DNA of 15,263 nt from an uncultured Chryseolinea sp. (GTDB taxonomy: Bacteria; Bacteroidota; Bacteroidia; Cytophagales; Cyclobacteriaceae), in contig CAMLER010000035.1 of the NCBI GenBank assembly GCA_946478915.1, positions 1 through 15,263 of the forward strand, read 5' to 3'. Positions 1-6,642 of the stretch are shown here, one piece after another (positions within the stretch are counted from its first letter, which is position 1; each line of letters begins with the position of its first letter). The translations under genes and the position numbers were made by a program. The notes beneath the pieces were generated by a model. It saw only the letters and a list, made by a program, of their open reading frames with translations, was not told where the DNA came from and did not search any database.

Positions 1-64
1 TTTAGCGCACAAAACTAATAGATTGGGGGGATTTTGTATTTATTTTCTATTTTTCCGAACAATT

Positions 65-919
65 ATGGTAAAGATGGAACGATCGGACAAAAGAGATGAA
101 TTTGATTTGTACGAACTGTTTTTTAAGGGCGTAGAGATAATCCGAGCAAACTTTTGGCTTATTGTCATCTTTTTTGTCGTGGGCACCTTACTCGGACTTA
201 CCTACTATTACTCATCAGCAAAGGTTTATCAAACGAGAATGGTAGTGAGTTCGTCAATACTCACGCGTTCATATGCAGAAACCCTCATAGATAAACTTAA
301 TAGACACCGACGAGAGCTGAATCTACAAGCGTTAAAGGAGTCACTTAATATTTCGGAAGCTGCTGCCAAAGACATTGTGCATCTTGATACTGAAGTTATT
401 TCCCAGTTGGATGAAACGAAAGAGCCAGAAAGGTTTATCGTCAGCGCAGAAGTTTTGAACCAAAGTATCTTACCCGATCTTCAAAAAGGCCTCGTGCATC
501 ATCTTGCAAATAATGAATTTGTGAAAATTCGCGTGGACCAAAATAAAAAATACCTCAGTAAAATGATCGATGAGGTTGATGAAGAGATAAAGGACATGGA
601 GGTGTTGAAAGAAAAAATAATTAGCGGAGAATTCTTTCAACGCACGCAGGGGAATGTCATGTTTGATCCAACAACTGTTAATTCTAAGATCCTTGATTTG
701 ACTAAGGAAAGAATAAATTTGCAAAACAATCTGGAACTGGTAAATAGCGTTCAGGTCATTGAAGGTTTCACAAAGTACGAACGCCCTGTGCGTCCAAAAC
801 TTTCCCTTTCTTTGATCTCTGGTTCTTTTGTAGGATTGGTGTTTGTTAGCATACTCATCGCTTTTAAGTCAGTTAGAAGGATTCTCAGGATGGCCGATGC
901 TGCAAAACAACGCGCATGA
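65..919 (+). CDS. Wzz/chain-length-determinant-like inner membrane protein
   Basis: About 284 residues with the topology of the Wzz family: a short cytoplasmic N-terminus, a first membrane span around residues 30-50 (from FWLIVIFFVVGTLLGLTYYY), a long, charged, partly coiled-coil periplasmic part, and a second span near the C-terminus preceded by a Pro-rich stretch (YERPVRPKLSLSL) that is typical of Wzz-like proteins. This family usually controls polysaccharide chain length or forms a scaffold in export. No kinase domain follows the second span, so it is not a Wzc-type tyrosine kinase. The frame is open back to a TTG at 23, but ATG at 65 (or ATG at 74) is preferred because it gives a polar N-terminus before the first span. 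The stop overlaps the ccmB start as ATGA, which implies translational coupling with heme export genes. The precise role is unknown. Confidence 0.72.
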   Translation: MVKMERSDKRDEFDLYELFFKGVEIIRANFWLIVIFFVVGTLLGLTYYYSSAKVYQTRMVVSSSILTRSYAETLIDKLNRHRRELNLQALKESLNISEAAAKDIVHLDTEVISQLDETKEPERFIVSAEVLNQSILPDLQKGLVHHLANNEFVKIRVDQNKKYLSKMIDEVDEEIKDMEVLKEKIISGEFFQRTQGNVMFDPTTVNSKILDLTKERINLQNNLELVNSVQVIEGFTKYERPVRPKLSLSLISGSFVGLVFVSILIAFKSVRRILRMADAAKQRA

Positions 920-1572
920 TCTTCCACCTTATAAAAAAAGAATTCGTCCTCGAACTCCGTCGAAAAGCCGTCATATCCGGTATCAGTCTTTACCTTGTCA
1001 GCATTATTTTTATTTGCTATCTAACCTTTAGCCTGCGACAGGGCAGCATCAACGAAGCAACGTGGTCGGCACTGTTTTGGCTCACCATCCTGTTTGCTAA
1101 CGTTAACGGTATTGCAAAAAGCTTCATTGGTGAAAAGAAGGGACTACTGATTTATTATTATTCGATCGCGAGTCCGCAGGCGATCATCCTTGCTAAAATA
1201 ATTTACAACATCGTGCTAAGCCTGGCGCTCGCTATCGTCGGATATTTTCTCTTTGCTTTGTTCATCGACGATCCGGTTCAGGATTCTGGTGTTTTCTTCC
1301 TGACCTTGTTGCTGAGTTCGATGGGTTTTTCCGCGTCCCTGAGCCTCATCTCCGCGATAGCGTCGAAAGCAAATAATAGTAATATTTTGATGGCAGTGCT
1401 CAGCTTCCCTGTAATTATCGCGTTGCTTTTGATGTCAATAAAGGTCACTAAAAATGCACTCGACGGTTTGGCTGCAATTGAAAGCCGGGACGAACTTCTG
1501 AACCTGCTTGCCATAAATTGTATCATGATGGCGCTCGCTTACCTTCTATTCCCCTATATTTGGCGCAGTTAA
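916..1572 (+). CDS. ccmB: Heme exporter subunit CcmB
   Basis: 218 residues, matching the usual CcmB length of about 220. The protein is an inner-membrane permease with about six hydrophobic spans. The N-terminus (LIKKEFVLELRRKAVISG) and the segment FIGEKKGLLIYYYSIASPQAI, with the conserved Glu and the SPQ/SP pattern before a span, match the CcmB family. In System I cytochrome c maturation CcmB works with the ATPase CcmA to release holo-CcmE from CcmC. No ccmA lies next to it here. The start ATG at 916 overlaps the stop of the preceding Wzz-like gene by 4 bases, and ccmC follows after 22 bases. Confidence 0.93.
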   Translation: MIFHLIKKEFVLELRRKAVISGISLYLVSIIFICYLTFSLRQGSINEATWSALFWLTILFANVNGIAKSFIGEKKGLLIYYYSIASPQAIILAKIIYNIVLSLALAIVGYFLFALFIDDPVQDSGVFFLTLLLSSMGFSASLSLISAIASKANNSNILMAVLSFPVIIALLLMSIKVTKNALDGLAAIESRDELLNLLAINCIMMALAYLLFPYIWRS

Positions 1573-1594
1573 GCAGCGTTGGAAAGGCGCACGT

Positions 1595-2263
1595 ATGAAG
1601 AACTGGCTTAAGATTACAGCAATACTTTTAATTGTGTACGTTCATATCGGGGGTCTGCTCTTTGACGTTCCGAGGCTGAACATACTCAACGAAACCATCC
1701 GGGCTTTATACTTCCATGTGCCGATGTGGTTTGGTATGGTGCTGCTTTTCCTCGTATCAGTATTCTACTCGATATGGTACCTTAGAAATCCATCGCGGGA
1801 ACTCGATTTTCGGGCGGTGGAGTATGCAAATGTCGGACTCACTTTCGGCATCCTGGGCATGATAACCGGTATGCTTTGGGCAAATTACACGTGGGGCACT
1901 CCGTGGCATGGTGATCCGAAACAAAACGGTGCTGCTGTGGCGCTGTTGGTGTACCTGGCGTATTTCATCCTGCGCGGATCCATCCAAAATGAGGAACAAA
2001 AGGCGCGCTTAAGTGCCGTTTATAATGTTTTTGCCTTTGCCGCTATGATACCGCTGATTTTCATCATACCCCGACTTACCAGTTCAATGCACCCGGGGAG
2101 CGGCGGAAACCCCGGATTTAACGCCTACGACCTGGATAGCAGGATGCGCTTGGTATTTTATCCGGCCGTCGTCGGTTGGTTCCTCATCGGCATCTGGCTG
2201 ACCCAGATGAGAATCAAGGTTCGGGAACTGGAAGAACAAATCTTGGATATCGAAAATGAATAA
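1595..2263 (+). CDS. ccmC: Heme exporter/handling protein CcmC
   Basis: 222 residues with six predicted membrane spans and the cytochrome c assembly protein (CcmC/CcsA) fold. Two candidate axial heme-ligand histidines are visible: His41 in LYFHVPMW and His166 in SSMHPGSG, each in a periplasmic loop as in the family. The WWD heme-binding loop is present but degenerate: TWGTPWHGDPKQNG at 99-112, keeping Trp100, Trp104 and Asp107 but without the tryptophan-rich core of the proteobacterial form. Similar degenerate loops occur in Bacteroidota. CcmC attaches heme to CcmE. A GGAAAGG stretch about 10 bases upstream may act as a ribosome-binding site. The 3' end overlaps the next small gene by 8 bases. 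Confidence 0.93.
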   Translation: MKNWLKITAILLIVYVHIGGLLFDVPRLNILNETIRALYFHVPMWFGMVLLFLVSVFYSIWYLRNPSRELDFRAVEYANVGLTFGILGMITGMLWANYTWGTPWHGDPKQNGAAVALLVYLAYFILRGSIQNEEQKARLSAVYNVFAFAAMIPLIFIIPRLTSSMHPGSGGNPGFNAYDLDSRMRLVFYPAVVGWFLIGIWLTQMRIKVRELEEQILDIENE

Positions 2264-2489
2264 AATTAAATTCTTATGCTCAGCAGCACTGCTCCTGAGC
2301 TTCATCCCTTCGCTTGCTCAGCAAGATGTGCCAATGGCAGACGCCCTGAGGTCGGAAGGAAAAATATATGTTGTCGTTATTATGATCCTTATTGTGCTGG
2401 CCGGACTCATCACTTACCTTTTTTTAATGGATAAAAAGGTCAAAAAACTGGAGAAAATGGTTTCCGAAAGGAAAAAACAAACCAATTAA
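2256..2489 (+). CDS. CcmD-like small membrane protein
   Basis: 77 residues. An N-terminal signal-like segment (residues 1-21, ending SLAQQ) is followed by a single strong membrane span at about 36-57 and a Lys-rich cytoplasmic tail (MDKKVKKLEKMVSERKKQ). This span plus basic tail, and the position directly after ccmC with an 8-base overlap, match CcmD, the small protein that helps CcmC and CcmE interact. The presence of a cleavable-looking signal segment differs from the short proteobacterial CcmD and is seen in Bacteroidota versions. The assignment rests on context and topology more than on sequence identity. Confidence 0.75.
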   Translation: MNKIKFLCSAALLLSFIPSLAQQDVPMADALRSEGKIYVVVIMILIVLAGLITYLFLMDKKVKKLEKMVSERKKQTN

Positions 2490-2506
2490 ATCAATCTTCT
2501 GTTTTT

Positions 2507-2538
2507 CAAAAAATTTGAGGCATTTATTAGCCTTTTTG
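2507..2538 (+). terminator. Weak hairpin followed by T-tract after the ccmD-like gene
   Basis: A small stem AGGC (2518-2521) / GCCT (2530-2533) with an 8-base AT-rich loop runs straight into TTTTTG. Flanking CAAAA (2507-2511) could also pair with TTTTG (2534-2538) across a bulge. It lies 18 bases after the stop of the CcmD-like gene. It could be an attenuating terminator between ccmCD and ccmE, but the stem is short, so read-through is likely. Confidence 0.3.
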
Positions 2539-2573
2539 TACCTAAGTTTGCCGTATAGTTTTTTAGAAGCGCT

Positions 2574-2978
2574 ATGAAAAAATCACATATATTTTTGCTG
2601 GTCGTGATCGCAATAGCAATTGGCATAATCGTTTCAACGGCCGATGATGCCAGTACTTACGTGGGCTTCGGCGAAGCCTGGGCGATGTCTACATCGGGAA
2701 ATAATAAAGAGATCCATGTGGTGGGGCAACTGAAAAAGGATAAGGATGGGCAAATAATTGGAATTAAGGAAGGTGAGGATCGTGTTTCGTTTTCATTTAT
2801 TATGGTTGATGACGCAGGAAAAGAACAACAAGTAAATTATAATCAACCGATGCCCCCGGACTTCACCCGTTCGGAGAAGGTGGTCGTTATTGGAAGTTAT
2901 AATGGCGATACATTTAACGCCTCCAGGATTATCCTAAAGTGCCCTTCCAAATACCAGGAGGAGAAAATAACGGTGTAG
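2574..2978 (+). CDS. ccmE: Periplasmic heme chaperone CcmE (CxxxY type)
   Basis: 134 residues: an N-terminal membrane anchor (residues 5-22, FLLVVIAIAIGIIV) followed by a periplasmic OB-fold beta-barrel with the family features VVGQLKKD (49-56), VNYNQPMPPDF (87-97) and VVVIGSYNGDTFNASRIILKCPSKY (103-127). CcmE carries heme covalently from CcmC to the CcmF lyase. In the classical form the heme-binding residue is His in an HxxxY motif. Here that position is Cys123 with Tyr127 (CPSKY), the CxxxY variant known from some bacteria and archaea. The start ATG at 2574 follows an 84-base gap after the CcmD-like gene and leads directly into the signal anchor. Confidence 0.93.
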   Translation: MKKSHIFLLVVIAIAIGIIVSTADDASTYVGFGEAWAMSTSGNNKEIHVVGQLKKDKDGQIIGIKEGEDRVSFSFIMVDDAGKEQQVNYNQPMPPDFTRSEKVVVIGSYNGDTFNASRIILKCPSKYQEEKITV

Positions 2979-3015
2979 ATCTTGATCGCACAGCTTTTTT
3001 CAAATAGCAAGCTAG

Positions 3016-3037
3016 TCCCCGATGTTTTGTACGGGGA
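3016..3037. other. GC-rich hairpin in the ccmF leader
   Basis: TCCCCG (3016-3021) and CGGGGA (3032-3037) are a perfect 6-base inverted repeat with a 10-base T-rich loop. It ends 23 bases before the ccmF start codon in the 82-base gap after ccmE. No T-tract follows, so it is not a standard terminator. It may be an mRNA structure that tunes ccmF translation or stabilises a processed end. Function is inferred only. Confidence 0.35.
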
Positions 3038-3060
3038 GAAATTTCAATTAACCGGCGCGT

Positions 3061-5595
3061 ATGCACTATCTCGTTGGTGATCTGGGTCACCTTTTTGTTA
3101 TAACGTCTCTCATCACAGCACTGCTGGCCGCTTTTTCGTATCTAAGAGCCACGCTTTCCGATGATCTTACCCAACGCGAAGGCTGGATCTGGAATGGTAA
3201 AATGGCGTTCTGGGTACACGCAACATCGGTGCTCGGAATATGTGTCACTTTATTCATCATTATTTCCAATCACTACTTCGAATACCACTACGCTTACAAC
3301 TATTCTGATCGAAAACTTCCCACTTATTATCTGATATCTACATTTTGGAACGGGCAGGAGGGAAGCTTTTTGCTTTGGATGTTCTGGCATGCCGTGTTAG
3401 GCGTTATTCTTATTGCAACAAACAAGTTTTGGGAAGCTCCCGTGATGACCATTTTTTGTGCCGTGCAGGCCTTTCTTGCGTCAATGATCCTGGGAGTGGT
3501 AATACCCGGTCTCGATTTTAAAATCGGAAGTTCGCCTTTCATTTTGTTGAGAGACGCTATGCCCGATGCGCCTATTTTCAAAGCACAACCTGAGTTTATC
3601 CCTAAAGATGGTCAGGGACTGAATCCGTTGCTTCAAAACTACTGGATGGTGATCCACCCCCCCACCTTGTTTCTCGGGTTTGCGCTAACCCTGGTTCCAT
3701 TCTGTTATTGCATTGCCGGATTGTGGTTAAAAAAATTTAGCGATTGGATCAGGCCAGCACTTCCCTGGACGCTCGTGGGATGCGGTGTCCTTGGACTTGG
3801 TATTCTGATGGGTGGATACTGGGCCTACGAAACACTAAACTTTGGAGGATACTGGAATTGGGACCCGGTTGAAAATGCAGTATATGTTCCGTGGCTAATT
3901 ATGGTGGCCTCGTTGCACACGATGATAACCTACAAAAACAGTGAGACTGCGCTGAAGGCGTCGATTATTCTTGTAATCGCCGTTTTCATTGCTATTCTCT
4001 ATTCAACCTTCCTAACCCGGAGCGGTATTCTGGGTGATTCGTCGGTGCATTCTTTTACCGATCTCGGATTATCAGGTCAACTACTACTTTATCTTCTTTT
4101 TTTCATGCTTGGAGCGATTGTGATTGCTGCCGTGCAATGGAAAAAAATTCCAACCACTGAAAAAGAAGCATCAACCTATTCCCGGGAATTCTGGATTTTC
4201 ATCGGCGCTACAACGCTTTGCCTGATGGGATTTCAGGTATTGGCAGGGACATCCATACCTGTTGTTAATTCCATTCTTGGATGGTTTGGAGTCGACAGAA
4301 AACTGGCACCGCCTACCGATGCCGTTGCCTTCTATTCGAAGTTTCAGATATGGTTCGCAATAGCCGTTGGAATCCTATCGGCAGTCGGACAGTTTTTCTG
4401 GTGGAAAAAAATAGATCGCAAGGTGCTTATGAACCAATTGTTTATCCCGGCGATTGCGGCACTGTTGGTTTCGTTGCTGGTGGTCAATCTCCTTCGTGTT
4501 TTCAACCTGCCTTACGCCATCCTGATGCTGGCAGGCTTCTTTACCATTTTTGCAAATGGGAAAATACTGGTGGGATTGCTCAAGTCAAGTCCATCGTTGT
4601 CTGGTGGGGCCGTCGCACACATCGGTGTCGGAATGATGTTGATCGGAATTATGTTTTCGGCTGGCTATTCCAAAGTTGTTTCTCTGAATAATACCGGACT
4701 GCAGATTTCGAAAACTTTTAGCGAGGAGTTTAACCGCGATAATCTGATGCTATTTATTCACGAACCCCGGACGATGTGGGGATTCGAAATTGAATACCTG
4801 GGAGAAAGGCTCGAGCCGCGTTATCATGCAGGCTTTATTCAAAAAGGTGATATCGTGCCCACAGAGGATGAACACAAAGTTGTCGCGAAACGCCAAATCA
4901 AAGTTGGATCAAAAAACTATCAGGCCAACGATACCATCGAAGTACACGGTGAAAATACCTACTATGAAATCCAGCTTCGCAAAGGGGAGAAGAAGTATAC
5001 GTTATTTCCTCGCGCACAAATAAATCCTGAGATGGGAGGCCTGCTCGTTTCACCTGATATATATCGTTCTGTCTCCGCCGATTTGTACACACACGTTTCA
5101 TCCGTTATGGATCCGTCTGAAGAACATGAGTGGAGCGACGTTGAAGAAATGAAGGTTCAGCAAACGCAGGACTTTTTTGCCAATGACTATGTAGGAACAC
5201 TTGAGTCGGTCGAACGTATTCACAATGTATATGGCGTGGAACTCCGCGACCAGGATGTAGCCGTCAAGGCAACGGTAAGACTACGCGGCGAGAAAAGGGA
5301 ATATGTAGCGGAGCCAATATTTCTTATTCGCGACAAGATGGTAGGCAGAATTCCGGATGAAATATCAGATCTTGGAGTTCGAATCACACTGATGAATATC
5401 CACCCGGAAACCAATGAGTTTACCTTGGGGATTAGCACAAGACAAAAGGATTGGGTTGTGATCAAGGCAATGGAAAAGCCTTACATCAATGTATTGTGGA
5501 TCGGTACTTTAGTTTTGATGGTGGGATTCGGCATCGCCATGGGACGACGGATCAGGGAGTTCAGGAAGATGAAAGCGAAAGGGTTGGAGGTTTAA
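3061..5595 (+). CDS. ccmF: Cytochrome c heme lyase subunit CcmF (long form)
   Basis: 844 residues, longer than the proteobacterial CcmF of about 650 residues. The N-terminal two thirds is a multi-span membrane region with the CcmF landmarks: FWNGQEGSFLLW (95-106), NPLLQNYWMVIHPPTLFLGF (188-207) with candidate heme ligand His199, and the WWD domain GGYWNWDPVENAVYVPWL (262-279; Trp265, Trp267, Asp268). A TRSGIL segment followed by VHSFTD supplies another conserved His. After about residue 530 comes a large mostly soluble region, presumably periplasmic, and a last membrane span at about 810-830 ending in a basic tail. CcmF transfers heme from CcmE to apocytochrome c. It is the last gene of the plus-strand cluster and converges with moxR. 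CcmG and CcmH genes are absent here. Confidence 0.95.
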   Translation: MHYLVGDLGHLFVITSLITALLAAFSYLRATLSDDLTQREGWIWNGKMAFWVHATSVLGICVTLFIIISNHYFEYHYAYNYSDRKLPTYYLISTFWNGQEGSFLLWMFWHAVLGVILIATNKFWEAPVMTIFCAVQAFLASMILGVVIPGLDFKIGSSPFILLRDAMPDAPIFKAQPEFIPKDGQGLNPLLQNYWMVIHPPTLFLGFALTLVPFCYCIAGLWLKKFSDWIRPALPWTLVGCGVLGLGILMGGYWAYETLNFGGYWNWDPVENAVYVPWLIMVASLHTMITYKNSETALKASIILVIAVFIAILYSTFLTRSGILGDSSVHSFTDLGLSGQLLLYLLFFMLGAIVIAAVQWKKIPTTEKEASTYSREFWIFIGATTLCLMGFQVLAGTSIPVVNSILGWFGVDRKLAPPTDAVAFYSKFQIWFAIAVGILSAVGQFFWWKKIDRKVLMNQLFIPAIAALLVSLLVVNLLRVFNLPYAILMLAGFFTIFANGKILVGLLKSSPSLSGGAVAHIGVGMMLIGIMFSAGYSKVVSLNNTGLQISKTFSEEFNRDNLMLFIHEPRTMWGFEIEYLGERLEPRYHAGFIQKGDIVPTEDEHKVVAKRQIKVGSKNYQANDTIEVHGENTYYEIQLRKGEKKYTLFPRAQINPEMGGLLVSPDIYRSVSADLYTHVSSVMDPSEEHEWSDVEEMKVQQTQDFFANDYVGTLESVERIHNVYGVELRDQDVAVKATVRLRGEKREYVAEPIFLIRDKMVGRIPDEISDLGVRITLMNIHPETNEFTLGISTRQKDWVVIKAMEKPYINVLWIGTLVLMVGFGIAMGRRIREFRKMKAKGLEV

Positions 5596-5621
5596 GGTTG
5601 TTAGGTTTGAAGTTTAAGGTT
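5591..5621. repeat. Short direct repeat TTTAAGGTT in convergent gap
   Basis: TTTAAGGTT occurs at 5591-5599 and again at 5613-5621, within a G/T-rich low-complexity stretch (GGTTTAAGGTTG then GTTTGAAGTTTAAGG). It begins inside the last codons of ccmF. Such GGTTTAAGGTT-like tracts are seen between genes in Bacteroidota genomes. No function can be assigned. Confidence 0.4.
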
Positions 5622-5649
5622 AATCGCACTCACATAGCCTATTCAAACC
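5604..5649. terminator. Possible bidirectional transcription end between ccmF and moxR
   Basis: GGTTTGAA (5604-5611) and TTCAAACC (5642-5649) form a perfect 8-base inverted repeat in the 75-base gap between two convergent genes. The loop is long (30 bases) and there is no T-tract, so a classical intrinsic terminator is not supported. Its position between convergent operons makes some role in ending transcription plausible. Confidence 0.25.
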
Positions 5650-5670
5650 CGTTTCCGATAGCTCGTTCGT

Positions 5671-6642
5671 CTAAGAAGCGATCAGTCGTTCGATCAAATT
5701 ATCCACCGATATTCCTTCTGCTTCCGCCTTGAAATTCCTAACAATACGATGGCGTAGCACTGGCTTCGCGATTGCCTGCACATCTTCGATATCCGGTGAG
5801 TACTTGCCGTTAAGCAGCGCATTACATTTAGCACCCATCACCATGTACTGAGAAGCTCTTGGACCAGCTCCCCACTCCAGGTATTCACTTGCAATGCTTG
5901 AGCCACCTGTGATTCCAGGCCTAGTTTTGTTGGCCAGCCCTACGGCATATTCAATAACATTGTCTGCAACGGGAACCCTACGCACAAGATGCTGATAAAA
6001 AGAAATCTCTTCTCCTGTTAAAATTTTGCTTGTCGACCGGGACTCATCGGAGGTTGTGTTCTTTACTACTTCAACTTCATCCTTAAACGATGGGTAGGTG
6101 AGTTGAATGTTAAACATAAAACGGTCGAGCTGTGCCTCGGGCAAGGGATATGTTCCCTCCTGTTCAATTGGATTTTGCGTGGCAAGCACGAAGAAAGGGC
6201 GGGGTAATTCATATCGTTGCCCGGCAATTGTCACGGCATACTCCTGCATCGATTCCAGTAAAGCCGCCTGTGTCTTTGGAGGCGTCCGGTTAATTTCATC
6301 AGCCAGGATAATGTTTGCAAAGATTGGACCCATAACAAACTTGAAATTCCTTTCCTTATCCATCGTTTCTGCCCCAATAATATCGGATGGCATTAAGTCA
6401 GGAGTGAACTGAATTCTTTTGAACTGCAGGTCTAAAGATGTTGCAATAGTCTGAACGAGGAGCGTTTTTGCTAAACCTGGTACCCCCACCAACAGCGAGT
6501 GCCCCTGGCAAAAAATACTGGTAAGCACTTGCTTGATCACTTCCTCTTGTCCGATGACAATATGGGAAATCTCTTTTTTTAGTTTGTCATATCCAGCAGC
6601 CAGCGCGTGCGCCGCATCAACGTCAGAAGCAAATTTGGTCAT
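5671..6642 (-). CDS. MoxR-family AAA+ ATPase
   Basis: 323 residues, the usual MoxR size. The Walker A motif GVPGLAKT is at 53-60, Walker B with the MoxR-type DEINR is at 111-120 (IILADEINRTPPKTQAALLE region), and a sensor region reads ATQNPIEQEGTYPLPEAQLDRF. The C-terminal lid domain ends in IERLIAS. MoxR ATPases are chaperone-like and usually act with VWA-domain and DUF58 proteins in envelope or metalloenzyme maturation. None of those partners follows here, since the next gene is convergent ccmF. The frame is open for eight more codons upstream, but ATG at 6642 is chosen because it forms an ATGA overlap with the stop of the surA-like gene, which implies co-translation with the periplasmic isomerase genes. 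Confidence 0.93.
   Translation of the reverse strand: MTKFASDVDAAHALAAGYDKLKKEISHIVIGQEEVIKQVLTSIFCQGHSLLVGVPGLAKTLLVQTIATSLDLQFKRIQFTPDLMPSDIIGAETMDKERNFKFVMGPIFANIILADEINRTPPKTQAALLESMQEYAVTIAGQRYELPRPFFVLATQNPIEQEGTYPLPEAQLDRFMFNIQLTYPSFKDEVEVVKNTTSDESRSTSKILTGEEISFYQHLVRRVPVADNVIEYAVGLANKTRPGITGGSSIASEYLEWGAGPRASQYMVMGAKCNALLNGKYSPDIEDVQAIAKPVLRHRIVRNFKAEAEGISVDNLIERLIAS

Noticed and set aside
23..64. TTG start at 23 extending the Wzz-like gene by 14 residues
   Set aside because: TTG starts are rare, and the extension would add a hydrophobic stretch before the charged N-terminus, unlike the family.
2514..2550. Possible Bacteroidota promoter before ccmE: TTTG at 2514-2517 and TAAGTTTG at 2543-2550
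   Set aside because: The downstream box matches TAnnTTTG, but the spacer of 25 bases is longer than the usual 19-21, and the region overlaps the putative hairpin, so I do not list it as a promoter.
2992..3013. AGCTT/AAGCT inverted repeat after ccmE as a terminator
   Set aside because: The T-tract lies inside the loop, not after the stem, and the stem is only five bases.
4281..4691. A 136-codon open frame inside ccmF in another frame
   Set aside because: It overlaps conserved CcmF coding sequence and its translation is Arg/Cys/Trp-rich without any family pattern.
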